A stretch of DNA of 64,000 bases from assembly GCA_902790215.1 (NCBI GenBank), contig CADAQX010000007.1, forward strand, positions 1 through 64,000, read 5' to 3'. Position numbers and translations under genes: made by a program. Of this stretch, positions 38,992-47,482 are shown piece after piece (positions within the stretch are counted from its first letter, which is position 1; the number at the start of each line of letters is the position of its first letter). The stretch comes from an uncultured Bacteroidota bacterium. GTDB taxonomy: Bacteria > Bacteroidota > Bacteroidia > Bacteroidales > P3. The notes under the pieces are model-generated. The model was given only the letters and a program-made list of their open reading frames with translations. It ran no database searches and was not told the DNA's origin.

Positions 38992-41035
38992 TTATATACT
39001 TGCCCGTGCCGCGATAGGCGGTGAGCGGCACATCGTAGCGAGTCCATTCGTTTCCCACAATATTCAATGTGTCTATCATCTGGAACGTGCTGTCCACAGC
39101 AGGGTCGTCCATTACACCCACCACCACGCGGGCAGGGTCGTAGCGGTCGTATATGTTCTCTATATTCTTTGCCCAGAGCGACAGTTGCAGACTATTCATA
39201 GGCAGCACAGCCGTTTTGATGGCGGGCAGGACTATCTTCTGGTCGGCATCGGTGCCGTCGAGGCTCCATTCCCATCGCAAGACTCGGGTGCCCGAATGGG
39301 CGTCGCCTGCCAGGTTGACGACACAGGTGTTGGGGCTCACTCTGCCCTGCCAGCAGGGAATGGCGGTGGGGCTGGTGGCGACAGCATAGCTGTCGAAGTC
39401 CTCTCTGTAGTTCAGTGTGTCAAGCAGGCTGCACAGTGTGCGGAACATCATTACGGGCGACCAGTGGGTTGTAAAGCTGCCGCACTCTGGCCGCACATAT
39501 ACGTCGTACTGGGTGTAGGGCTGCAGTCCCGTCAGCAGCAAGCTGTCGGTGCGCACATTGGTGACAATGGTGGTGGAGTCGGGCACAAAGCCCGCAGGAC
39601 CATAGGCCACATCGTAATAGACTGCCCCCGCTGTGTCGGTCCAGCGCACCAGGGCTGCTGTGTCGGTCTTCCAGTCCAGCGTGGCCGGAGCCAAAGCCTC
39701 GCAAGGCACGATATGGCTCACTTCGATGTCGTCGATAAACATCAAATGGTTTATGGGGTCGGCGGTAACGATCGCCAGCCGTCCTGCCTCTCGGGGATAG
39801 CGGTCGGTCCGCACCGCCACGGGAACCCAACTTGAATAGTTCGGCACCACCACGGTGTCCAACGGCACAAAGGTTGACAAGTCCAGCGGGTCGGTCACCA
39901 AGCCCACATACAGGTTGCGTATGGAGCCGCCGCCGCTCTTGGCCCAGAAATACAGCTCCAGGCTGTCTGCTGGCGCATCGAAGACGGGCAGCACGACAGC
40001 TCCTCCATACAGCTGCATTGCGCGCGTCCCCGTGTGAGTGTATCTTATAGAAACCGCAGGCCTATCCCCTGCCGCTCCGGGCGAGGCATACCAGCAGCTG
40101 GGCACTCCCCACGCGCTTTCAAGATTCTCCGCGTAGGGCAACGCCGTCGGCGTGCAATTGGTCAGCACATGTTTCAGTACCGTGGTGAATGTGTCGGTGC
40201 AGTAGGCCGTGAGACGGAAGGTGTAGTCGGTGTTGGGCGTGAGGCTAGCCATCGTATAGGAGGTGTCGCCCCACACCATGCCGCTGGTATGCCACGCCGT
40301 GTCGCCGTCGGCAATGCACTCTACCCTCCACATGGTATCTTGGTATCCGGGACTCCACTCCATCTTCACCGCCGTAGAACCCAGCGAGTCCACCCACATG
40401 GTGGGAGCCGGACAGGTGGCAACAGCCGACGAGACAGGCTGAGTATGCAGCCGCATAATGTTGCGGTATGTCAAACTCGTAGTGGAGGTGTACTGAGTAA
40501 TATTCGCCAGATTGGTTCTCGCATACCTCGACTCGGTCATACCCCGCTGGGCGACATAGAAGTTGGCGCCCGTCCAGCCCCATGGGCAATCGACCGCAAT
40601 AAGCAGGTTGCCGAGGCCGTTGTAGTAGAAAGGTGTGTCGAAATCATAGTGGTTCCAACCCGTGGTGCTGACCATCGTGTCCACCAGCACCTGCTGGAAA
40701 AGTGGGCCGAACCCCACCATGCTGCCCAACATATTAGGCACATACGTGTTGGCGAGATAGATGGTGCAGCCCGCGCGACCGTTGCTGCTCGGTGTGCCGC
40801 AATAAAAGTCTATACCCGTAATCATCGCCTCGCCGTTCAGCTCGTCGCCTTGCACCAGCTGCTGGGTATAGCTAGCCCAGCCGTCCAGGTATGGCAGGGT
40901 GGCGTCGTTCGGCACCAAATACATGGTGGTCGTGTCGCCGACAAGAATTACATTTGTGCCTGGCGTCTGCGCCTTAACCCATTGGGGGAGTAGCAGCGCT
41001 GCGAGCAGCATAAAAAGAGAAAAATGTGTCTTCAT
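38453..41035 (-). pseudogene. fn3 surface protein B, 5' fragment with signal peptide
   Basis: It starts at ATG 41035 (MKTHFSLFMLLAALLLPQW, cleavage near VKAQ). An in-frame ATG 13 codons upstream is less likely. The first domain has NVILVGDTTTM; fn3 and two MAM/anchor-J-like modules follow (LPYAENLESAWGVPSCW; DTLNYREDFDSYAVA), clearly paralogous to gene A. The reading is coherent to about 38985 (YRGTGKYIIG), then runs off-frame for about 175 codons. One C fewer in the six-C tract would restore the frame into the 3' fragment. This is one interrupted T9SS protein of about 1,500 residues. Confidence 0.85.
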
Positions 41036-41112
41036 AACATGTGAAAATGTTTTTAAAATGTGTTGTTGTATCATTTTTTCAGCCCGGTGGCCGGGTAAAA
41101 ACCGGTTTTTCC

Positions 41113-41144
41113 TATAAGAGCCGAAAGATGCATTTTGGATACCC
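41113..41144 (-). promoter_or_regulatory. Candidate ECF-type promoter motif upstream of gene B
   Basis: On the minus strand it reads GGGTATCCAAAA, then TTTCGGCTCTTATA, 78 nt before the ATG at 41035. It is the third copy of this motif in the window. Confidence 0.5.
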
Positions 41145-41199
41145 TTGCACCCCGATATTTAACATCATTTAACAAGAAAACCACAATATGAATGGAGAA

Positions 41200-41285
41200 T
41201 TGAGATTTGAGAATTGAGAATTGGCTGCCGCACCCGGATAACTCTCAATTCTCCATTCTCAATTCTCCATTATTAACACAATCCG
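41200..41285. repeat. Heptamer-armed element downstream of the 1628-residue fn3 gene
   Basis: TTGAGAT/TTGAGAA units, GGCTGCCGCACCCGGATAA (41223-41241), then TCTCAAT/TCTCCAT units up to nine bases before the stop codon at 41293. It marks the right edge of the tandem duplication. Confidence 0.8.
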
Positions 41286-41292
41286 GTAATCA

Positions 41293-44200
41293 TTATTTCA
41301 CTACGGTCAGCTTGCGGGTGACGGTGGATGTCGGTGTGGTTACAGTGACATAGTAGATGCCGGAGGGGAAGTTGGGAATTGAGATTTGGGAATTGAGAAT
41401 TGAGAGTTGGGTGTTTAGGAGTGTGCGGCCATGTGTGTCGCGGATGATGACGCCGTAGGCACCGTGTGTGTCGATGCCATGAATGGTGAAGTGTGTGTTG
41501 GCGGGATTGGGGGAAATTGAGAATTGAGATTTGAGAATTGAGATTTGAGAGTTGAGGGTGGTGGTGACGGTGAGTTTGTCGCTCCAGAGGCTGTGGACGT
41601 TTTCGTCGCAGAGGGTGCGGATGTATATGTCGTAGGCGGTGGCGGGTGCGAGGCCGAAGATGGTTACGGCGGCGTGGCCACCTCCCGCCTGTACGGGCAT
41701 CAGTCCCAGTTCTCCGTTGCCCTGTGTGAATCCTTCGTAGCCATAGGCGACTTGCCAGGGGCCGTTGGTGGGGCTGCTCCATTCCACTTGGATGGAATGG
41801 TCGGTGACTTGTGTCGCAACGACGTTGTCCGGTACAGGGCAGGAGGCAGTGGTGAAGGTGACGGTGTCGCTCCACTCAACCAGGCTGTCGGTGCATATCG
41901 GTCGGACGGCAAGGCTGTAGTTCCAGCCAGGCTGGAGCCCTGTGAGCGGTACGGTGACGGTGTCCAGTCCAAAGTCGCTGCCGACGTGTATGAGTGTGTC
42001 CTCTATTCCACCGAAGAGGTGCATTTGCCACGATGTCTCGATGTTGCCGCGTAACCACTGCGCCTGGGCGGTGGTGATGCTTACGTAGTCTACCTGCAGT
42101 TCCCTGACGGGGAAGCAGGGCGGGTCGTGGTGGACGGAGACGACGCTGAGGCTGTCGAAGGCGAATGCGAAGGAGTGGGAGAAGAGAGTGGCGGTGTCGC
42201 GCAGGAAGGCGAACAGCAGCGAGCCTGTGCCGGAGGGGATCAGGGGTGTGGAGAAGTGGATTTGCTCCCAGTTTTCGTCGTGGGAGGCCGAGGAGATGGT
42301 GTCTTGGCGGATAAGCCGCGGTTGGTCCCACAGGGTGTCGAGGTAGTATACTTGGTATTGCAGGGGGAGGTAGCGCAGCTGCGCATTGTCGTAGTAGGAT
42401 TGTCCCGTCTGGGCATGGAAGGTGATGAATATGTCGGTGTCGACCACATGGAACAGGGGTGTGGCGAAGGTGACGCGATTGGAGAGCGCCGACAGGTTAA
42501 GCGAACCTAAGATGTATTTGCGGTCGTTGTAGGAGTAGACACTCGGACCGACAGAGGCAGTGTCGACCACTTGCCAGCAGTAGGGCAACCGGGACGACGG
42601 GGTGGAATTGAAATTTTCGAAGTATGGCAGGGTGTAGACACCGCAGGCGGTGACAAAGCTTAGGGACAGGGGATGGGTGGCTGCGCCCCCGGTGCAGACG
42701 GCAGAGAGGCTTAGGGTGTAGTCTGTGGCATGGGTGAGACCGGTGAGGAGGATGGTGTCGGAAAAGTAGTCGACTGAGTCGCCTGCCATTCGGATGCGGT
42801 AGTGTCCTGCGCCGCGGGGGTCGTGGACAAGGAGGGTGGCAGTGGTGTCGGTGACGGCGAGCAGGGTGACCGAGTCGGGCGGGAGGCAGGAGAGGTCTTC
42901 GATGAGGGTTATATCGTCCACATTCACCGTCCAGGCATGTTCTCCGCCATGTGCACCGAAACGGATGGCGGGATGCAGTGACGAGCCGGCATAGTATCCA
43001 AGGCTGACACGAATCTCTTCCCAATCGTTGTCGACGGTGGGATAAACCGTTTGAACGGGAGTGAAGGTGGAGGTGTCGGACGGGTCGGTCATCAAGCCGA
43101 CGGTGAATTTGTTAAAGTCATGATGTGTACAGCGTGACCAGAACGAGAGTGCCACACGCGCCGTGGTGTCGATTCCAGGCAGAATGAAGAAGAAAGGCAC
43201 TGAGTCGTTGTCGGCTGTGGGGTACAATGATTTGCCCGATGTGCCACGATAGTAGGCGGGTGTAATATGGTCGCCTTGCCAATCCGAATGGTCGATAAAC
43301 GAGGTGCAGCCGTTCAGGCTATTGTCGAAATTCTCGGTGTAAGGAAGGTCTGAATGGGTGACGACTCCGCATGCCGTGGCCGACACTGCTGCGGTGATGC
43401 TGCTGTCTGCCATGCAGATTGCAGCAACACTGACGGTGTAGATTGGGAAATGAGGGAGGCCTGTAACGGTATAGCTGTTGCCCTCGAAGTCCACCGAGTC
43501 TATCAACGTCCCGGCACCCGGACCGGTGGTTGCCATTTCGCCACTGTAGACCCACGCACGGTAGTGTCCCGCCGAGTCGGGATCGTCGACTGTGAGGGAG
43601 ATGGATGTGGCTGTGACACTGTCGATAATTACAGCTGCCGGATGCGGACAGGCCGGCAAACGGATGACGGTGATGTCGTCGATAGCATTGCTGCTGGCAC
43701 TGGAGCCACGCACACTGTAGCGAAAGGCCACACGCCCGTAGGGGCTGACACCTGCGTCTGACCCCGTATAATTGGAGAAATCATATTCGCAGTAGCCCCA
43801 TGAGGTGCCTGAAGGACGGACGGTGTCGATGGCAACAAAGGTGGTGGTGTCGGCAGCGTCCGACATCACCCCTATCTCGAAGCCGTGGTCGTCTGAGAAG
43901 ACATAGAAACTCACTACAAGGCGATTGACAGGCACTTCGAATTCGGGCAGTACTGCCACGGTTCTGTAATGCGTGCCCTGACTGTTGTTTTTCACCGCAC
44001 GGAAATAGAGGCCACGGTTCCCGGCATGTGCCATGAGATTGGAGGAATAGAGGTTCTGGCCGCTCTGCGTGGCGTAGCCTTGCCAGCAGTTATTGAGTGT
44101 CTCGAACGCCCAAGTCTCGAAGCCTTCGCTCCAGGGCAGGGCTGCGGGATAGCAGGGCGCGGTGGTGAAGGTGGTGGCAAGGGCGGCTGTGGCGGAGTCT

Positions 44201-46179
44201 GCCAGACCGGTTGCGGGATTTGTGCAGAGACGCCTCACGGTAACTGTATAGGTGGTTGAGGGGGTGAGTCCGGTTAGCATCAGGGAAGTGTCGAGGGTGA
44301 CGGTGTCGCTTAAAGAATAGCCTGTACCCGTGCAGAGGATGTGATATGCCCCCACTTCGTTGGGCTCCACCCACCTGACTGTAGCCGAGGTGCCACCTAT
44401 AGAGGCTATTTGCACCGCTGTGGGCGGCGCACAGGTGGGCAGAGTGGTGGCGGTGACGGTGGTGGGAGAGCCTACCCCGAATCCGGGACAGAAGGCATAG
44501 ACTTTTACGGTGTATCCCGTTTCGGGTGTCAGACCCGTAATGATGGCTCTTGTGGTGTTCACTTCAACACTGTCGGCCAGATTCGGATAGCCTGTCGGGT
44601 AGTAGACCACGCGGTAGTGTCCCACATAATCAAGGTCGACCCAACCCACACGTATCGACGTAGCCGTCACGTTGCCTATGGTCAACGAGTCCACCGCCGG
44701 ACAGGAAGTGACAACATGCACGTTGATGTTGTCGACGAGGGCTCTCGCGTAGTTGGCGTATCCGACGCCAAAGCGCATGGCTATCATATTGCCTGGACCG
44801 CTGTAGCTACTCAGACGAACCGAACGGCCAACCCATGTGCCATTGGGGATGCTGCAAACAGGAACAAAGGAAGAGGGGTCGCCTGCATCGTCAAGGACAC
44901 CTACCTCGAAACGCGTCCCGCTCCCAGAAGAACTGAAACTGACATCAAAGGAAATCTCAAGATCCGCCAGAATGTCAATGGGCGGCAACGCTGCCAACAC
45001 CACAGGATCTCCCATACCACTCATACTGGAACCATACACCGGCAACGACAACTGTCTCTGCGAGGCAACAATCTCCAAGACCGTAATGTTCCGATTCGAG
45101 CGTCGCCAGCATCCTGGAACGAAGAGTGTCGAATCCACGGAACTCACGGAATTGCCCGTATAGGACTGGAAATCCTCGGTGAAAGGCAAATCCGTGTGTG
45201 ACATCGGTATACATGGAGTCAGGAATGTTAGTCGCTGCCACTGTCCAGTGACAGAGCCGCAACGTGTGGCTACGTAGGCATAGTATCTCGTGTTTGGCAT
45301 GAGAGTTATGGCTTGCGAAGTGTCGCTCGTCAGGCTATAATTGTGCTGGTTTTCGTTACCCGGCAGGAAATCAATGCTGTCGTACTGGACAGCGTAGAGA
45401 GCATTTTCCCTCCCGCTGCCCGGCCATGTGAGCATGCCGGAATAAGGTGTCAGCTCGCTTATGTTTAAGTCTGCGGGACTGATGCAGGGAGGCGGGGGAT
45501 TTAATGTGACCACCAAACCACTGTCGGGAAACCCACTCATCTGGGCCTGCCAAATGAAACTTGCCGACATGGCCGTTGGCGAATCCCACGTGCCGTTGAG
45601 GATCACCCGTTCGGCACTGTCAGCCAATCCCGCCACAAGGAAAAAATTGTAGTCGTAGTTTTGCTGACCACTCTGCATGTGGCCGAAATGCACCGACACA
45701 CGCCCGTCTTCGTATAGACGCAACTGATAGTTGAAATCATCGGGATTGCTATAATTTTGATGACTCAAATGCTGGAATTCCATTACAAGAACACTAGTAC
45801 CTGCGTCATCGGTATCAGTCATCGCATAACACGCTCCACCCGATGCCAATGGGCAACTTTTCATAAAGGGCACTATCGCCGCATTCTGCGAAAAATGGTC
45901 ATACCAATAGCTCCCGTAGCAGGCAGAGGCAATAAACCCCACGTTAAACAGGATGTATGATTTGCGAGGATATATGCTTGTTCCCTGTGGAATGACCCGT
46001 CCTCCGAGGGGGAAGTCGAATGGCATAGTAATGAAGGTTGTATAACGTGAAGGAGAATAAATAGACACATATTCGGCAGTGTCGGTCGTGACTACGTAGT
46101 CAGACAGTTTTTGAGCTTGTGCAGTTCCAATACCAATCATCGTCACTGTCAACAAAAAGAGAGAGAACCGTTTTTTCAT
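41293..46179 (-). CDS. Large multidomain fn3 surface protein with T9SS type A sorting domain
   Basis: This intact 1628-residue protein has a signal peptide (MKKRFSLFLLTVTMIGIGTAQAQ region). Its N-terminal beta domain has YDHFSQNAAIVPF and the VSVHFGHMQ motif seen in Bacteroidota secreted proteins. Alternating modules follow: MAM/anchor-J-like units (PFTEDFQSYTG; LPWSEGFETWA; LPYTENFDNSLNGC; LPYFENFNSTPSSR) and fn3 units (NVTATSIRVGWVDLDYVGHY; SIGGTSATVRWVEPNEVGAY and others). It ends with a T9SS type A domain (SPNPANTH..GIYYVTVTT). Two heptamer arrays are read in frame near the end: one before SPNPA, and one inside the sorting domain (NTQLSILNSQISI). It is probably displayed on the surface as an adhesin or scaffold; no enzymatic domain is recognised. 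It shares architecture but little direct sequence with genes A and B. Confidence 0.9.
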   Translation of the reverse strand: MKKRFSLFLLTVTMIGIGTAQAQKLSDYVVTTDTAEYVSIYSPSRYTTFITMPFDFPLGGRVIPQGTSIYPRKSYILFNVGFIASACYGSYWYDHFSQNAAIVPFMKSCPLASGGACYAMTDTDDAGTSVLVMEFQHLSHQNYSNPDDFNYQLRLYEDGRVSVHFGHMQSGQQNYDYNFFLVAGLADSAERVILNGTWDSPTAMSASFIWQAQMSGFPDSGLVVTLNPPPPCISPADLNISELTPYSGMLTWPGSGRENALYAVQYDSIDFLPGNENQHNYSLTSDTSQAITLMPNTRYYAYVATRCGSVTGQWQRLTFLTPCIPMSHTDLPFTEDFQSYTGNSVSSVDSTLFVPGCWRRSNRNITVLEIVASQRQLSLPVYGSSMSGMGDPVVLAALPPIDILADLEISFDVSFSSSGSGTRFEVGVLDDAGDPSSFVPVCSIPNGTWVGRSVRLSSYSGPGNMIAMRFGVGYANYARALVDNINVHVVTSCPAVDSLTIGNVTATSIRVGWVDLDYVGHYRVVYYPTGYPNLADSVEVNTTRAIITGLTPETGYTVKVYAFCPGFGVGSPTTVTATTLPTCAPPTAVQIASIGGTSATVRWVEPNEVGAYHILCTGTGYSLSDTVTLDTSLMLTGLTPSTTYTVTVRRLCTNPATGLADSATAALATTFTTAPCYPAALPWSEGFETWAFETLNNCWQGYATQSGQNLYSSNLMAHAGNRGLYFRAVKNNSQGTHYRTVAVLPEFEVPVNRLVVSFYVFSDDHGFEIGVMSDAADTTTFVAIDTVRPSGTSWGYCEYDFSNYTGSDAGVSPYGRVAFRYSVRGSSASSNAIDDITVIRLPACPHPAAVIIDSVTATSISLTVDDPDSAGHYRAWVYSGEMATTGPGAGTLIDSVDFEGNSYTVTGLPHFPIYTVSVAAICMADSSITAAVSATACGVVTHSDLPYTENFDNSLNGCTSFIDHSDWQGDHITPAYYRGTSGKSLYPTADNDSVPFFFILPGIDTTARVALSFWSRCTHHDFNKFTVGLMTDPSDTSTFTPVQTVYPTVDNDWEEIRVSLGYYAGSSLHPAIRFGAHGGEHAWTVNVDDITLIEDLSCLPPDSVTLLAVTDTTATLLVHDPRGAGHYRIRMAGDSVDYFSDTILLTGLTHATDYTLSLSAVCTGGAATHPLSLSFVTACGVYTLPYFENFNSTPSSRLPYCWQVVDTASVGPSVYSYNDRKYILGSLNLSALSNRVTFATPLFHVVDTDIFITFHAQTGQSYYDNAQLRYLPLQYQVYYLDTLWDQPRLIRQDTISSASHDENWEQIHFSTPLIPSGTGSLLFAFLRDTATLFSHSFAFAFDSLSVVSVHHDPPCFPVRELQVDYVSITTAQAQWLRGNIETSWQMHLFGGIEDTLIHVGSDFGLDTVTVPLTGLQPGWNYSLAVRPICTDSLVEWSDTVTFTTASCPVPDNVVATQVTDHSIQVEWSSPTNGPWQVAYGYEGFTQGNGELGLMPVQAGGGHAAVTIFGLAPATAYDIYIRTLCDENVHSLWSDKLTVTTTLNSQISILKSQFSISPNPANTHFTIHGIDTHGAYGVIIRDTHGRTLLNTQLSILNSQISIPNFPSGIYYVTVTTPTSTVTRKLTVVK
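41371..41411 (-). repeat. Heptamer array inside the T9SS sorting domain
   Basis: TTGAGAT/TTGAGAA units encode NTQLSILNSQISIPN between two strands of the sorting domain. An insertion inside the domain itself, not only its linker, is unusual. Confidence 0.85.
41515..41555 (-). repeat. Heptamer array in the linker before the sorting domain
   Basis: About six TTGAGAA/TTGAGAT units encode TLNSQISILKSQFSI directly before SPNPA. Confidence 0.85.
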
Positions 46180-46229
46180 AACATAATGTTTTATTAATGA
46201 TTACTATTAATTTACTACATTTTATACGG

Positions 46230-46237
46230 CAATAATA
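46230..46237 (-). promoter_or_regulatory. Possible -7 box (TATTATTG) for the 1628-residue gene
   Basis: It has one mismatch to TAnnTTTG and lies 51 nt before the ATG at 46179. The palindrome at 46256-46274 falls where the -33 region would be. Confidence 0.4.
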
Positions 46238-46255
46238 CGAATGCCTTTCCCTTAT

Positions 46256-46274
46256 ATGACACACAAGGTGTCAT
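46256..46274. promoter_or_regulatory. Perfect palindrome ATGACAC-N5-GTGTCAT (operator-like)
   Basis: A 7-5-7 perfect inverted repeat lies 77-95 nt upstream of the 1628-residue fn3 gene and about 19 nt beyond its candidate -7 box. The position suits a regulator-binding site; no regulator is identified. Confidence 0.45.
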
Positions 46275-46375
46275 TTCGCTGCTTTTATTTAACACTATTT
46301 AGCATTATTTAACACTATAGCCATCTGCTGGGAGAGAAAAATATCGAAAAACGATAATAATTTAGAAAAAAAGCG

Positions 46376-46383
46376 TATCTTTG
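46376..46383 (+). promoter_or_regulatory. Bacteroidota -7 box (TATCTTTG) for the DUF2975/HTH genes
   Basis: It is a perfect TAnnTTTG match preceded by an A-rich tract, 47 nt before the ATG at 46431. Confidence 0.65.
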
Positions 46384-46430
46384 CAACGCGTTTAACGGGG
46401 GTATATCCCTTGACTTATACAAATATTATT

Positions 46431-47102
46431 ATGAATAACAGAAAAATAGCACAGCTAAAACTACTATACTATATCTTTGCAGGTATCCTGCTGGTGTGTG
46501 TGGCCCTGTTTGTTGTGGGTATTGTCACCACGGAGGAGAACCCACAGGTGGGCGGTCTGTCCACTCCCAATTCCCCATATGCTTTCAGCATCACCGACCT
46601 GCAGACCGACAGCCCCATGCACGACATGGAGCAGCCTATCGACCTCAGTGGCAAGAGTGTGAAGGCGCACGCCCATATCAACCGTTTCGACATGGATTTC
46701 TACACCCGCGACGAGCAGGTGACCGGCGACTCGCGCATCACGTGGGTGCTGGTGTTGCAGAGCTTCGTGGTGGCGGCCACTGCCGTCATCGTGATTCTGG
46801 TGGCCATAACGCTGGTATCGCTCTACCGCAGTGCCAAACGGGGACGGCCGTTTCCTGCCCGCAACGCATCGCTGCTGCTGGTGGCGGGCATCCTGATGGT
46901 GGCCATATCGCTTTGCGTGGACACGGGCGCTTATCTGGAACGCACGCTGGCCCGCGACCTGCTGGCCGGGACAGAGTGGCAGCCCAAAGCCTCTTTCACC
47001 ATTCACTTCACGCTGATATTCTTCGGCCTCGCCGTCATTTTCATTTCCCAAATCTTCCGCATCGGGCGTGAGATGCAGGAAGAACAGGATTTAACAGTAT
47101 GA
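46431..47102 (+). CDS. DUF2975 family membrane protein
   Basis: This 223-residue protein has four helices: about residues 8-30 (LLYYIFAGILLVCVALFVVG), 112-135, 148-170 and 197-215. A periplasmic loop follows the first helix. The order and the following Xre-type HTH gene match DUF2975 modules, where membrane protein and small regulator always come together. The biochemical role is unknown. I start at ATG 46431; an in-frame TTG at 46410 is less likely. The HTH gene follows after an 82 bp repeat element. Confidence 0.83.
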   Translation: MNNRKIAQLKLLYYIFAGILLVCVALFVVGIVTTEENPQVGGLSTPNSPYAFSITDLQTDSPMHDMEQPIDLSGKSVKAHAHINRFDMDFYTRDEQVTGDSRITWVLVLQSFVVAATAVIVILVAITLVSLYRSAKRGRPFPARNASLLLVAGILMVAISLCVDTGAYLERTLARDLLAGTEWQPKASFTIHFTLIFFGLAVIFISQIFRIGREMQEEQDLTV

Positions 47103-47182
47103 ATGTGTTAATGTGTTAACGTGTAAATGTGTTAGTCCTTGGCGCATCAAAGACTCACGAATTAAAGAATTAAAGAATTAAA
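47101..47182. repeat. Repeat element with core GTCCTTGGCGCATCAAAGACT (copy 2)
   Basis: TGTGTTAA units (47104-47133), then the core (about 47134-47156, reverse complement of that at 7025-7048), then GAATTAAA units (47157-47181). It sits between the DUF2975 and HTH genes. Confidence 0.75.
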
Positions 47183-47184
47183 GT

Positions 47185-47388
47185 ATGATAGTGGTAAACC
47201 TCGATGTAATGATGGCCAAGCGCAAGATTTCGCTTACTGAATTGGCTGCACGGGTGGATCTGACACCCGCCAACCTGTCAATCCTCAAGACCGGCAAAGC
47301 CCGCGCCGTGCGCTTCAGCACGCTGGAAAGGCTCTGCCGCGAGCTGGACTGCCAGCCCTCCGACCTGCTTGAATACAAGGAAGGCTAA
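47185..47388 (+). CDS. Small Xre/Cro-type HTH regulator (DUF2975 partner)
   Basis: The 67-residue protein is almost entirely one helix-turn-helix domain (MMAKRKISLTELAARVDLT, ANLSILKTGKARAVRFSTLE, LCRELDCQPSDLLEY). It resembles the YozG-type regulators that accompany DUF2975 membrane proteins. It probably binds DNA as a dimer and may regulate its own operon; targets are unknown. Confidence 0.9.
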   Translation: MIVVNLDVMMAKRKISLTELAARVDLTPANLSILKTGKARAVRFSTLERLCRELDCQPSDLLEYKEG

Positions 47389-47470
47389 AAAATTCAGAAT
47401 AATCTGAATAATCTGAACATTCCGAATAATCAGAACAATCCGACAACAACATCAAACAATTTATCAACAT
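47389..47470. repeat. AATAATCTG-type repeat spacer
   Basis: About seven degenerate 8-9 bp units (AATCTGAAT, AATCAGAAC, AATCCGACA) fill most of the gap before the M16 peptidase start at 47483. No -7 box was recognised here. Confidence 0.6.
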
Positions 47471-47482
47471 AAACAAAAAACA

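Larger units (their letters stand above)
31388..41215 (-). repeat. Tandem duplication of a ~4.9 kb fn3/T9SS gene unit
   Basis: Unit 1 (about 31388-36310) and unit 2 (about 36310-41215) match in order. Each has a heptamer element with GCTGCCGCAC, a terminator hairpin, the T9SS-domain gene and the upstream block with GATATTTAACATCATTTAAC. A third heptamer element closes unit 2 at about 41200-41285. Divergence is highest in the 5' modules and lowest around the fn3 junction. Confidence 0.8.
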
